Source: Chryseobacterium sp. MYb264 (GTDB lineage: Bacteria; Bacteroidota; Bacteroidia; Flavobacteriales; Weeksellaceae). From it: DNA of 64,000 nucleotides. Where the stretch lies: the NCBI RefSeq assembly GCF_035974275.1, contig NZ_CP142422.1:1426001-1490000 (forward strand). Reading direction: 5' to 3'. Made by a program: the position numbers and the translations under genes. The stretch's first letter is position 1. Every line of letters begins with the position of its first letter. The notes under the pieces are model-generated. The model was not told where the DNA came from. It saw nothing but the letters and a program-made list of their open reading frames with translations, and searched no databases. Shown one piece after another: positions 23,999-32,900 of this stretch.

Positions 23999-24856
23999 AT
24001 GAAAAAGTTAATGTTCCTGTTTCTCTTTGGGTCTGTATTCACATTTGCCCAATCCCCTATTGATCAAAAGATCATCTCAATTATTAAAGAAAAGAAAGCA
24101 ACGGTAGGTGTCTCGGTTTTGGGATTTGAAAATGGATTCAAATACAATAAAAACGGAGAAAAAAAACTTCCGATGCAAAGCGTTTTCAAATTCCACATTG
24201 CTGCAGCGGTTTTAGATTATGTAGATAAGGGAAAGCTTTCTTTGGATCAGCAAATCCCATTAAACAAATCCAATTTACTCGAAAATACCTGGTCGCCGCT
24301 TCGGGATAAATATCCCAACGGCGGCGTTGAAGTTCCTTTGAGTGAAATTATTGAGCAAACTGTAGCCTTTAGTGACAATAACGGATGCGATATTCTTCTC
24401 AAACTGATTGGCGGAACAAAAACGGTACAGAATTTTATGAATTCAAAGAAGGTAAAAAATTTCCAGATCAAATTTAATGAAGAGCAGATGCATAAGGACT
24501 GGAATGCACAATACCAGAATTACACCACCACAAGTTCTGCTGTTCAGACCTTAAAAAAATTCTATGATGGTAAGCTTCTTTCGAAAAAATCTACCGATTA
24601 TCTGATGAGAATTATGTTATCCACCTCTACAGGTCTCAATAAAATGGTAGAACAGCTTCCTAAAGGAACGCCGGTCGCGAGAAAAACGGGAGCTTCAGGA
24701 AAAAATAAAGATGGATTGACCGGAGCTGAAAATGAAATAGGAATTGTAAGCCTGCCTAATGGAAAACACTATGCATTAGCCGTATTTGTAAGCGATTCCA
24801 AAGAAGCCGATACTGTAAATTACAAAATGATCTCTGATATTTCGAAAGTAGTCTGA
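23999..24856 (+). CDS. bla: Class A beta-lactamase 1 (CIA/CGA-like), C-terminally shortened
   Basis: A 285-residue serine beta-lactamase that hydrolyses beta-lactams in the periplasm. The signal peptide covers about residues 1-18 (FTFAQ end). Active-site motifs are SVFK (Ser61, Lys64), SDN (125-127), the omega-loop segment EEQMHKDW (161-168) with the general-base glutamate, and KTG (229-231). The arrangement resembles Chryseobacterium class A2 enzymes such as CIA and CGA. It ends in SKVV, then TGA; the following codons read GAT TAT TTT AAT AAA TAA, which would add DYFNK as in the paralogue. It therefore seems to have lost the last six residues of the family by a nonsense change. These lie in the final helix, so activity may persist. 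Confidence 0.9.
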   Translation: MKKLMFLFLFGSVFTFAQSPIDQKIISIIKEKKATVGVSVLGFENGFKYNKNGEKKLPMQSVFKFHIAAAVLDYVDKGKLSLDQQIPLNKSNLLENTWSPLRDKYPNGGVEVPLSEIIEQTVAFSDNNGCDILLKLIGGTKTVQNFMNSKKVKNFQIKFNEEQMHKDWNAQYQNYTTTSSAVQTLKKFYDGKLLSKKSTDYLMRIMLSTSTGLNKMVEQLPKGTPVARKTGASGKNKDGLTGAENEIGIVSLPNGKHYALAVFVSDSKEADTVNYKMISDISKVV

Positions 24857-24880
24857 GATTATTTTAATAAATAAAATTTT

Positions 24881-24931
24881 AAGCCTATTTTTAAAGCAAA
24901 AATTATTGTGATGAAAATAGGCTTATTTTTT
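24881..24931 (+). terminator. Terminator-like hairpin overlapping the second beta-lactamase start
   Basis: AAGCCTATTTT (24881-24891) pairs with AAAATAGGCTT (24914-24924), followed by ATTTTTTG. The downstream arm begins just after the ATG at 24911, so the structure covers the ribosome-binding region and the first codons of the second beta-lactamase. Confidence 0.75.
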
Positions 24932-25783
24932 GTTCTGATGTCAACCTTTACTTTTGCCCAGAATTCGACTCTGGATCACAAGATTAATTCTATTGTTAAG
25001 GGTAAAAAAGCTACGGTGGGAGTTTCTGTTTTAGGCTTTGAAAATAACTTTAAATACAATAAAAATGGTGATAAAAATCTGCCGACCTTAAGTGTTTTTA
25101 AGTTTCATATTGCCTGCGCTGTCCTGGATTTGGTGGACAAAGGAAAATTTTCACTCAATCAGAAATATACATTAAAAGAATCTGAATTATTAGCAAACAC
25201 CTGGTCGCCCATCAGAAAGAAATATCCAAAAGGAGACGTAACCCTGAGTTTAGATGAAATTATCGACTATACCGTAAGTGGGAGTGATAATAACGGCTGC
25301 GACTTTTTATTAAAATTAATTGGAGGCACGCAAACCGTTCAAAAATTCATCGATTCTAAAGGGATAAAAGGTTTTCAGATCAAAGTGAATGAAAATGAAA
25401 TGCATAAAGACTGGAAAAATCAGTATAAAAACTACAGTACCACAAGCTCTGCCGTTACTTTACTTAAAAAATTCTATGAAGGAAAAATACTTTCCAAAAA
25501 ATCGACCGCATATCTTTACGATATTATGCTGAAGACTTCCACCGGAACCAATAAATTGAAAGAGCAGTTGCCAAAAGGCAGTATTGCCCATAAAACGGGA
25601 TCTTCCGGAAAATATGATAGTGATTTAACGGTGGCTGAAAATGACATGGGAATTATCACTTTACCCGATAAAAAACATTATGCCATTGCTGTATTCATCA
25701 ACGATTCCACAGAACCGGAAGCTATAAACTGCAAAATGATTTCAGACATTTCAAAGACGGTTTATGACTATTTTAATAAGTAA
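24911..25783 (+). CDS. bla: Class A beta-lactamase 2 (CIA/CGA-like)
   Basis: A 290-residue paralogue of the upstream gene, sharing most positions across its length. I start it at the ATG at 24911; the GTG directly before it is in the same frame. Signal peptide: MKIGLFFVLMSTFTFAQ. Motifs: SVFK (61-64), SDN (125-127), ENEMHKDW in the omega loop, KTG (228-230). It ends in TVYDYFNK, keeping the C-terminal helix that copy 1 has lost. Between KG and KTG it has one residue fewer than copy 1. A tandem beta-lactamase pair is unusual. The gene is preceded by a hairpin that overlaps its start. Confidence 0.9.
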   Translation: MKIGLFFVLMSTFTFAQNSTLDHKINSIVKGKKATVGVSVLGFENNFKYNKNGDKNLPTLSVFKFHIACAVLDLVDKGKFSLNQKYTLKESELLANTWSPIRKKYPKGDVTLSLDEIIDYTVSGSDNNGCDFLLKLIGGTQTVQKFIDSKGIKGFQIKVNENEMHKDWKNQYKNYSTTSSAVTLLKKFYEGKILSKKSTAYLYDIMLKTSTGTNKLKEQLPKGSIAHKTGSSGKYDSDLTVAENDMGIITLPDKKHYAIAVFINDSTEPEAINCKMISDISKTVYDYFNK

Positions 25784-25789
25784 AATTTA

Positions 25790-25833
25790 AAGCTTACTTT
25801 TAAAGCTGTAAAATCTTTATTAAAGTAGGCTTT
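25790..25833 (+). terminator. Hairpin between beta-lactamase 2 and the next gene
   Basis: AAGCTTACTTT (25790-25800) pairs with AAAGTAGGCTT (25822-25832) with one mismatch. The structure ends 4 bases before the ATG at 25837, so it may act as terminator, attenuator or translational block. Confidence 0.65.
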
Positions 25834-25836
25834 ATT

Positions 25837-26247
25837 ATGAAAAATATATTTTTAGCCATTTTCATTTTGTTTTCTGCCCTTTTGTGGGCCCAAAAAGGAC
25901 AAAACTATTTGCAAATTGGCTACAGCAGTATTTGTTGCGGCACTCCATCGGTAGATCCTGTAAAGAATTATATCTACCAGTTTCAAAAGAAAAACAAGAT
26001 AAAATCTATTGAAGTTCTGAAACAATCCGGCCTTGGAAGAGAGGGTGAATTTAATTTATATATCCAGATTGATCAGCTTTCAAAAACCCAGAAGCCATCT
26101 TTTATCAAGGGGCTTCAGGCAGCAGTACTTGCCCAGAATTCAAAAAGAAAACAAAATCAGGATGGGATCGTTCATTTTGAGGAAATCACCATTGTATCCA
26201 AGCAAGATCTTATCAACACAAAAAATATAACCATTTACAAAAAATAA
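25837..26247 (+). CDS. Hypothetical small exported protein
   Basis: A 136-residue protein with a signal peptide (MKNIFLAIFILFSALLWAQ). The mature part starts KGQNYLQIGYSSICCGTPS, with an adjacent Cys-Cys pair. I do not recognise the family. It is 20 bases upstream of the 3-hydroxyacyl-CoA dehydrogenase gene and downstream of the beta-lactamases, but neither neighbour explains it. Confidence 0.6.
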   Translation: MKNIFLAIFILFSALLWAQKGQNYLQIGYSSICCGTPSVDPVKNYIYQFQKKNKIKSIEVLKQSGLGREGEFNLYIQIDQLSKTQKPSFIKGLQAAVLAQNSKRKQNQDGIVHFEEITIVSKQDLINTKNITIYKK

Positions 26248-26267
26248 TTTTAACTAAATAAGGAAAA

Positions 26268-27161
26268 ATGATCAAAAACATTGTAGTTATCGGAGCCGGA
26301 ACCATGGGAAATGGTATCGCACATACTTTTGCACAAAGCGGCTTTAAAGTAAACTTGGTAGATGTATCCCAAGAGGCTTTAGACAGAGGCCTGAAAACCA
26401 TTACTACGAATCTTGACAGAATCATTGCAAAGGGTAACCTTACTGAAGAACAAAAAGCAGAAACTTTAGGAAATATCACCACTTTCACGGCTTTAAAAGA
26501 TGCTGTAGGATCCGCGGATCTTGTTGTGGAAGCAGCTACCGAAAATCAGGAATTGAAGTTAAAAATTTTCGCTCAGATGGACGAATTGGCGCCTGAAAAC
26601 TGTATTTTAGCTACTAATACGTCATCAATTTCTATTACAAAAATTGCTGCTGCTACTAAAAGAGCTGATAAAGTGATTGGAATGCACTTTATGAATCCCG
26701 TTCCAATCATGAAATTGGTTGAAATTATTAAGGGATATTCTACATCTAAAGAAACTTTTGACAGCATTTACGAAATGAGCAAAACATTAGGTAAAGTTCC
26801 TGTAGAAGTTAATGATTATCCGGGATTCGTGGCGAACAGAATTTTAATGCCAATGATTAATGAGTCTATAGAAACCCTATACAACGGTGTAGCGGGCGTT
26901 GAAGAGATTGATACGGTAATGAAGTTGGGAATGGCTCACCCGATGGGACCTCTTCAATTGGCAGATTTTATCGGTCTTGATGTTTGTTTAGCGATCCTAA
27001 ACGTAATGTATGACGGTTTCAAAAATCCTAAATATGCACCCAACCCATTATTGGTAAACATGGTAATGGCAGGGAAATTGGGCGTAAAATCGGGTGAAGG
27101 TTTCTACGATTATTCTGAAAGTAAAAAAGCGGAAAAAGTGGCAACAATGTTTTCAAAATAA
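26268..27161 (+). CDS. 3-hydroxyacyl-CoA (3-hydroxybutyryl-CoA) dehydrogenase
   Basis: A 297-residue enzyme that oxidises L-3-hydroxyacyl-CoA to 3-ketoacyl-CoA, or the reverse. The NAD loop GAGTMG lies at 9-14. The catalytic signature with His is in GMHFMNPVP, followed by the C-terminal dimerisation helices (LGMAHPMGPLQLADFIGLD). Length and motifs fit the single-domain HBD type used in beta-oxidation or butyrate/PHB-type metabolism. It is located in the cytoplasm and could be cotranscribed with the small exported protein. Confidence 0.92.
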   Translation: MIKNIVVIGAGTMGNGIAHTFAQSGFKVNLVDVSQEALDRGLKTITTNLDRIIAKGNLTEEQKAETLGNITTFTALKDAVGSADLVVEAATENQELKLKIFAQMDELAPENCILATNTSSISITKIAAATKRADKVIGMHFMNPVPIMKLVEIIKGYSTSKETFDSIYEMSKTLGKVPVEVNDYPGFVANRILMPMINESIETLYNGVAGVEEIDTVMKLGMAHPMGPLQLADFIGLDVCLAILNVMYDGFKNPKYAPNPLLVNMVMAGKLGVKSGEGFYDYSESKKAEKVATMFSK

Positions 27162-27268
27162 GAAAAGTTAGTAACTGAATAGTCAATAGTTAATTTTTAA
27201 AATTGACATGAAATAATTCATTCCTATGAAAATTGACTTGCATTGTAAAAATTCACTACTTTTCGTCG

Positions 27269-28585
27269 ATGAAATTTAAAGAAAAATATATCCAGATATC
27301 AATGGTCATCATTACTTTAGTGATGACCATTTTACGTTTCCTACTGAACGAAAAAGGAAGAGTGAGTCCAGACTCCATACGATATATGAGATTCGCGCAC
27401 GGCCTTCCGGAAATTGACAATACAATCACACCTTTGGGCTATCCGGCTGTCATAAAATTTTTCACTTTTTTTAGTCTTGACGAGTTTTGGAGTAGTAAAC
27501 TAATAGGAATCTTAGCATTTATTTTTATTATTTTATTTGCCTGGAAGAAAAATTTCTATTTTAAAGAGACGATTGTTTTAAGTTCATTATTTAGTTTCAT
27601 CTCGATTTATGCTTTCACGATGAGTGAGGCTCTAACATTACCTTTTGTACTGCTTCTACTCTACTCCGCCATGCTTGTTATCAAAGATAAAATAGGGAAG
27701 AAAGAAGGCATTATTTATGTTTCATTAAGCTTAATTGCTATTTATAATATCCGATATACCGGACTTTTTATTGTAGGAGGAACCGGACTTTTCGGATTGC
27801 TTTACTGGAAAAGAAAATTTGCCTTAAGCTTCATCATTTCAGGAATTATAGGTTTTGCTTTTATTGTTCTGTATAAATTCCTGTTTATTGACTATTTTAC
27901 GGACGATTATATTGGTCAAAACCTGAACATGAACCTGCACACCACTCCTGAACTTTTAGTAGAGTTATTTCAAGGTTTATGTACAACCTTTAATCCTTTT
28001 GTTCATATTGCTAACCCAGGCGGTGGAATCATTAATTACGGAATTTATGGGATCGGATTATTAAATATACTTTTAATCATATTCCTGTTTATCAAGAAAA
28101 AACTTTCGGAGACAGAATCTTTTTTCATCGTGATTGGAGTTTCTGCCATTGTGTGCTCTTATTTTGTCCAGTATTTTTATTCTGTCAATGCGATAGACTA
28201 CCGACTGATGGCGCCTTTCAGCTTTCCGATCTGGCTGGTTTATTTCAAAAAAATGTTCCAAATCTTTAATACAAAAGTGTATGTGATCGGATTTTTAAGT
28301 TTAATGACAGGAATGGCCTTCACGTGGCTTTCCAAGGGCAATTATTTTGAAAACAGAAAAGCAGCAAAAGAATTTTTACAGGCTGAAAAATTAGATAAAG
28401 TACCTTTACAATTTTATCTTGAAAAAGAAGAAGACCTTGAAAAAATTCAGGTTGCCGAATTATTGAGTACTGTAAATCCTCAAATCAGAGTGACTTTCAA
28501 ACCGGAAGACAGTCTTAAGAAAACAACCTTAACACGTTACAAAGTTTTACAAAAAATTAAAATCGACAAGAACAAATATCAATAA
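27269..28585 (+). CDS. Polytopic membrane protein, GT-C glycosyltransferase-like
   Basis: A 438-residue protein starting at the ATG at 27269 (a TTG 12 codons upstream is unlikely). About ten hydrophobic helices cover residues 10-370, with a conserved-looking first periplasmic loop SPDSIRYMRFAHGL. The C-terminal 70 residues are soluble. The pattern is that of GT-C family glycosyltransferases (ArnT/PMT type), which use polyprenyl-phosphate sugars and carry an acidic residue in the first outer loop; Asp in SPDS is the candidate. A second protein of this general type lies at 50296. The activity is inferred from topology only. Confidence 0.65.
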   Translation: MKFKEKYIQISMVIITLVMTILRFLLNEKGRVSPDSIRYMRFAHGLPEIDNTITPLGYPAVIKFFTFFSLDEFWSSKLIGILAFIFIILFAWKKNFYFKETIVLSSLFSFISIYAFTMSEALTLPFVLLLLYSAMLVIKDKIGKKEGIIYVSLSLIAIYNIRYTGLFIVGGTGLFGLLYWKRKFALSFIISGIIGFAFIVLYKFLFIDYFTDDYIGQNLNMNLHTTPELLVELFQGLCTTFNPFVHIANPGGGIINYGIYGIGLLNILLIIFLFIKKKLSETESFFIVIGVSAIVCSYFVQYFYSVNAIDYRLMAPFSFPIWLVYFKKMFQIFNTKVYVIGFLSLMTGMAFTWLSKGNYFENRKAAKEFLQAEKLDKVPLQFYLEKEEDLEKIQVAELLSTVNPQIRVTFKPEDSLKKTTLTRYKVLQKIKIDKNKYQ

Positions 28586-28591
28586 TTTTAT

Positions 28592-28599
28592 TATCTTTG
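28592..28599 (+). promoter_or_regulatory. Bacteroidota -7 box (TATCTTTG)
   Basis: TATCTTTG lies 24 bases before the start of the small acidic protein gene at 28624 and fits TAnnTTTG exactly. Confidence 0.6.
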
Positions 28600-28623
28600 A
28601 TTTAAAGTTAAAACATTAAAAAA

Positions 28624-28866
28624 ATGAAATTACCAAAGTTTTTATTAGCAGATAATTCGGAATTTCCAGAAGATTTATTCGTGGTTCATACAGAATACCC
28701 AAGATTTATCTTAAACGTAGAAGAAGAAGAAGTTGAGTGGTTAGATGATTTGGAAGGTGATGATGAAGAAACGATGGCAGATGAGGCTACTAAAGTGGTA
28801 GAAGCTGCTTTCAAATGGTGCGATGAAGAATTAGCTAAGTACGACGAAGAGGAGGACGAAGAATAA
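28624..28866 (+). CDS. Small acidic conserved-type protein
   Basis: An 80-residue protein with a folded-looking N-terminal half (MKLPKFLLADNSEFPEDLFV, YPRFILNV) and an acidic C-terminal half rich in Glu and Asp (EEEEVEWLDDLEGDDEE, YDEEEDEE). It has no signal peptide. It has its own promoter and a strong terminator, so it is a well-defined single-gene unit. I recognise the type from Flavobacteriia but know no function. Confidence 0.7.
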   Translation: MKLPKFLLADNSEFPEDLFVVHTEYPRFILNVEEEEVEWLDDLEGDDEETMADEATKVVEAAFKWCDEELAKYDEEEDEE

Positions 28867-28886
28867 TTTAACCCATCAAAACATAA

Positions 28887-28917
28887 AAAAGGAACTCAAA
28901 TTGAGTTCCTTTTGTTT
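28887..28917. terminator. Bidirectional intrinsic terminator
   Basis: A perfect 13-bp stem, AAAAGGAACTCAA / TTGAGTTCCTTTT, lies between convergent genes. It has A-rich and T-rich flanks on both sides. Confidence 0.9.
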
Positions 28918-29327
28918 TATTCTGCTTTATTGAATTTCAATAGTAAAAGATTGTCTTTGTACAGCTCCAATGTATTTCCTGAAACTACATATTTATTGGC
29001 TTTACCAACCATATCCATGAAATTTTTCTCAACACTCATATTGTCACAAGCCATTTTCGTTGATCCTAATGCACCTGCAGAAAAATTACCGCTTGAAGGG
29101 TCTACTTTTGCAGTTCCGAAGTAATTATTGCAGCCCGCATTTCCATTGATTTTTTCTCCTTCAATATTAAGTGACGGAACTTTACCTTTTACATTGTCAG
29201 CCAAAGTCCATTTTGTATTGGATAATGAGGGCTGAGCTTTACCAACCTTTGAAGCGGATGCACTTGTCATTGTCCCACAAGATGCTAAGATTACAGCCGC
29301 ACCTATACTTAAAAAAAGATTTTTCAT
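28917..29327 (-). CDS. META-domain lipoprotein (HslJ-like)
   Basis: A 136-residue lipoprotein with lipobox ILASC (Cys17). The mature part has the META/HslJ pattern: TKWTLADNVKG at the start, NGNAGCNNYFG in the middle, and TKMACD with the second cysteine. META domains are small beta-barrels found in heat-shock and envelope-stress proteins, and the two cysteines may pair. It is probably anchored to a membrane facing the periplasm. It is monocistronic, between a shared terminator and its own AT-rich upstream region. Confidence 0.85.
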   Translation of the reverse strand: MKNLFLSIGAAVILASCGTMTSASASKVGKAQPSLSNTKWTLADNVKGKVPSLNIEGEKINGNAGCNNYFGTAKVDPSSGNFSAGALGSTKMACDNMSVEKNFMDMVGKANKYVVSGNTLELYKDNLLLLKFNKAE

Positions 29328-29522
29328 TTTTCCTATATTGATTTAAACCAAATTTACGTAAATTAAATTATTAAAATGGTTTCTTATGAATTTTATTACT
29401 CCTTAAGATACCGATTGATTAAGAGTCTTTTAAATTTCAATGTAATAAGTTATAAGTTAAAACATTTGTCTTTTAAACAAAAAATTAAGCAGCAGAAAGC
29501 CGATCAGGGATAAAAAAACAAA

Positions 29523-29548
29523 AAACGGACTTTAAAAGCCCGTTTCTA
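29523..29548 (-). terminator. Intrinsic terminator of pheT
   Basis: The stem AAACGG-CTTT / AAAG-CCGTTT has one mismatched base pair. It is followed on the minus strand by TTTTTTGTTTTTT. It lies 19 bases after the pheT stop codon. Confidence 0.8.
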
Positions 29549-29566
29549 TGATATATTTTAATAAAA

Positions 29567-31969
29567 TTATCCTCTTAATTCAGCACCAAATTCTTTTTCA
29601 AAAGATTTGATTAAAGAATCCATTACAGAAGCAATTTCTTTTTCTTCCAATGTTTTTTCTTCATTTAGAAGTTCAAAACTCATGGCGTAAGATTTCTTAC
29701 CTTCAGGAAGATTTTTTCCTTCATAAACATCAAATAAGTTGATATTTTTAATATAAGGAGATTTGTTCTTTTTAGCTGTCTGATAAAGATCCTGATAGTT
29801 TACATTCTTATCAATCAGTAACGCTAAATCTCTTCTGATCTTATTGAATTTAGGAATATCTTTGAACTTCAATTCGTTTTTAGAACGCAATTCCTGAGCA
29901 TATTCCAACTCTATTTCAGCATAGAAACATTCCTGATCGATATCAAAATCTTTCATTAACTGAGGAGCCACTTTTCCGATTCTTACCAAAGCTTTACCAT
30001 CAGCTTCATACGCCAAGGCGTCAGAAAATCTTTCGTCAGACAAAGCAACTTCTTTATAATCAATTGCTAATCTTTCCAATAAAACTTTTACATAAGCTTT
30101 TAAGTTATAGAAACTTGTCGCAGATTTTGGCTGCAACCAGTTTTCAGCAACTTCTCTACCGGAAACAAGGATTGCCAATTGTTTTCTTTCCTCGTATTTC
30201 TCTCTTTTATGGTAAATTTTTCCAAATTCGAAAAACTTAATATCCTGATTTTTTCTGTTGATATTGTAGATCGCATTTTGCAAAAGACCTTCTAATAAAG
30301 ACTTTCTCATGAATGCTAAATCTCCACTTAGAGGATTCAACAATTTCACAGCATCCGTTTCATCTTTTACAGAAGTTAATGAGTTATTCATCACTTCATT
30401 GAAACCTAAGCTTTGCAATGTTCTTGCCCAGTTATTTTCCAATTCGTCCTGATCGTTTGCACTTAATTTTACAGGTGTGAATGAAATTTTCTGCGGAGCA
30501 TCAATTTTATTATATCCGTAAATTCTTAGAATCTCTTCAATAACGTCGATTTCTCTTGTAACATCCGCTCTGTAAGCCGGAACTGAGATTTCCAGACCAT
30601 TCTGAATTTCGTTTAAAACCTGAATTTCTAGCGCTTTCAAAATTTCTTTTACTTTCTCTCTGTGAATTTTTGTTCCTAAAATCTGTTCGATTTTTGAGAA
30701 TCTGATGATCACATAATTATCTTCCAGTTTCTTTGGATATTCTTCCAGCAAATCACCAACCAATTGTCCTTCAGCCAATTCCTGAATCAATTTGATAGCA
30801 TGTGTGATTGCCGTTCTTGTAATATTAGGATCCACCCCTCTTTCAAATCTGAAAGACGCATCTGTATTTAAACCATGGAATTTAGCTCCTTTTCTCACCG
30901 CTACCGGATTGAAATAAGCACTTTCCAGGAAAATAGTTTTTGTTTCATTAGAAACCCCGGAATGGGCGCCACCGAAAACTCCGGCAATACACATTGGGTT
31001 ATCTTTTCCGTCTTTGATCATGATCTCAGAACCATTCAATGTTCTTTCAATTCCATCCAACGTTGTGAATTTTGTCCCTTCTTTTACGGTTCCTACTTTC
31101 ACTTTTTTATCTGCAATTTTATCTGCATCAAAAGCATGAAGCGGCTGTCCGAAACCATGAAGAATATAGTTGGTAATATCTACAACGTTGTTGATAGGGC
31201 TTAATCCGATCGCTTTTAATCTGTCTTTCAACCAAGCCGGAGACTCCGCCACTTTTACGTTTTCAATAACCGCTCCGATATATCTCGGTGTAAGCTCCGC
31301 ATCTTCAACTTCTAATGTGAAATCGTGAGAACCTTCGTTGTTAAGAGCAACAGAAGACACTTTTTCAAAAGTAGATTTTTGCTGATTGGTCGATAAAAAA
31401 GCATACAAATCTCTTGCGACACCATAATGAGACATCGCATCGGTTCTATTTGGCGTTAAACCAATTTCAAAAACCTCATCGTTTGACAATTCAAAATAAT
31501 CTGCGAAATTTTTTCCCACTTCATATTTTTCCTCATCCAACACCATAATACCACCGTGATCATCGCTAAGACCAAGCTCATCTTCTGCACAAATCATCCC
31601 CTGAGAAATCTCACTTCTGATCTTTGCTTCTTTTATTTCAAAAAAGTTTCCGGTTTTATCATAGATTTTAGTTCCGACAACAGCTACAGGAACCGTTTGA
31701 CCAGCTTCCACATTCGGAGCTCCACAAACGATATTTAATACTTTCCCGTTTCCTACATCTACTGTTGTTTTCTTTAATTTGTCTGCATTCGGATGTTTTT
31801 CGCAAGTTAAAACCTTACCTACAACAATTCCTTCCAAGCTTCCTTTTACGCTTTCAAATTTTTCTATCCCTTCAACTTCAAGACCAATATCCGTAAGGAA
31901 TTCACCGATTCTTTCAGTTTTCAATTCCGATTTGATAAAGTCTTTCAGCCAGTTGTTTGATATTTTCAT
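29567..31969 (-). CDS. pheT: Phenylalanyl-tRNA synthetase beta subunit
   Basis: An 800-residue beta chain of the alpha2-beta2 enzyme that charges tRNA-Phe. Domains in order: tRNA-binding EMAP-like domain (about 40-150, VGKVLTCEKHPNADKLKK), B3/B4 editing domain (about 210-390, with GRTDAMS-type sequence TPNRTDAMSHYGVARDL at its start), B5 domain (about 405-480), catalytic-like core and the C-terminal ferredoxin-like anticodon-binding domain (about 705-800, PKFNKIRRDLALLID). Full length. pheS is not adjacent in this window, as is common in Bacteroidota. A TAAATTTG -7 box candidate lies at 32137-32144 on the minus strand. Confidence 0.97.
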   Translation of the reverse strand: MKISNNWLKDFIKSELKTERIGEFLTDIGLEVEGIEKFESVKGSLEGIVVGKVLTCEKHPNADKLKKTTVDVGNGKVLNIVCGAPNVEAGQTVPVAVVGTKIYDKTGNFFEIKEAKIRSEISQGMICAEDELGLSDDHGGIMVLDEEKYEVGKNFADYFELSNDEVFEIGLTPNRTDAMSHYGVARDLYAFLSTNQQKSTFEKVSSVALNNEGSHDFTLEVEDAELTPRYIGAVIENVKVAESPAWLKDRLKAIGLSPINNVVDITNYILHGFGQPLHAFDADKIADKKVKVGTVKEGTKFTTLDGIERTLNGSEIMIKDGKDNPMCIAGVFGGAHSGVSNETKTIFLESAYFNPVAVRKGAKFHGLNTDASFRFERGVDPNITRTAITHAIKLIQELAEGQLVGDLLEEYPKKLEDNYVIIRFSKIEQILGTKIHREKVKEILKALEIQVLNEIQNGLEISVPAYRADVTREIDVIEEILRIYGYNKIDAPQKISFTPVKLSANDQDELENNWARTLQSLGFNEVMNNSLTSVKDETDAVKLLNPLSGDLAFMRKSLLEGLLQNAIYNINRKNQDIKFFEFGKIYHKREKYEERKQLAILVSGREVAENWLQPKSATSFYNLKAYVKVLLERLAIDYKEVALSDERFSDALAYEADGKALVRIGKVAPQLMKDFDIDQECFYAEIELEYAQELRSKNELKFKDIPKFNKIRRDLALLIDKNVNYQDLYQTAKKNKSPYIKNINLFDVYEGKNLPEGKKSYAMSFELLNEEKTLEEKEIASVMDSLIKSFEKEFGAELRG

Positions 31970-32170
31970 TTGCTCAATCTATTTTTTAATTGGTCTCATG
32001 AAACTTAGTCGTTTCACCAGATCATTTTATTAAGGTTCTAAAACCTCTACTTATTTTGAAATTTTGCTCGAATTTTTCGCGCTACAAATATCGTGTTTTT
32101 TCGAGAAATAACGAAATTTATATGGGATAACAATTTCAAATTTATTTGTTATAGAAGTCATAAAAATAGT

Positions 32171-32896
32171 TTAGAGACTTTTCCCTTCGATATAATCCAT
32201 CAGGGTTTTCTTATAATTGGGAGCAATAACAATCTGCTGATTTCCGATCACGATATGATTTCTCTCAATAGCTTCAATTTTATTCAAACCAATGATAAAC
32301 GATCTGTGAACCCTCATAAAATCTTCAGAAGGTAATTCTTCTTCCAACTTTTTAAGGCTCATCAGCGTTAAAACTGGTTTAGGATTATCTTTCAGGTAAA
32401 TTTTTACATAATCCTTTAATCCTTCGATATAAAGCACTTCTGAAAAATCTATTTTCACCTGTCGGTATTCAGATTTCACAAAGATAAAATCCGGCTTCTT
32501 TTCTGTTTTTGGAGGCGAGACCGACTGTAAAGATTCAAAATGAACTCGTGCTTTATGAGCCGCACTGAGAAACTCATTATAATCAAAAGGTTTCAGAAGA
32601 TAATCCAACGCATTTACCTTATAACCGTCGATTGCATACTGTTCGAAAGCTGTCGTGAAGATCACTTTACTTCTCGACGGAATCATTTTTGAAAATTCCA
32701 GTCCGGTAAGATCCGGCATCTGAATATCAAGAAAAAAAAGGTCTATTTCACTTTGTTCATCGCAAAACCTCATTGCCTCCACTGCACTGCTGCATTTCGC
32801 TTTCAGTTCCAGAAAAGGAGTTTTCAAAACATAGCTTTCAATTAATTGCAAAGCCATCGGTTCGTCATCAGCGATCAAACAAGTTATTTTTCTCAT
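32171..32896 (-). CDS. LytTR-type response regulator
   Basis: A 241-residue response regulator. The receiver domain covers residues 1-120, with Asp57 as phosphoacceptor (FFLDIQMPD) and acidic Asp10/Asp11. The LytTR DNA-binding domain covers about 135-238 (DFIFVKSEYRQVKIDF, VLYIEGLKDYVKIYL, MRVHRSFIIGLNKI). It begins 4 bases after the stop of the histidine kinase gene, so the two are one operon. LytTR regulators bind direct repeats upstream of target operons. The adjacent efflux operon is the obvious candidate target. Confidence 0.93.
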   Translation of the reverse strand: MRKITCLIADDEPMALQLIESYVLKTPFLELKAKCSSAVEAMRFCDEQSEIDLFFLDIQMPDLTGLEFSKMIPSRSKVIFTTAFEQYAIDGYKVNALDYLLKPFDYNEFLSAAHKARVHFESLQSVSPPKTEKKPDFIFVKSEYRQVKIDFSEVLYIEGLKDYVKIYLKDNPKPVLTLMSLKKLEEELPSEDFMRVHRSFIIGLNKIEAIERNHIVIGNQQIVIAPNYKKTLMDYIEGKSL

Positions 32897-32900
32897 CTTT

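Noticed and set aside
27226..27280. Short leader-like frame MKIDLHCKN before the GT-C-like gene
   Set aside because: At 17 codons with no repeated regulatory codons or hairpin pair, it is most likely chance.
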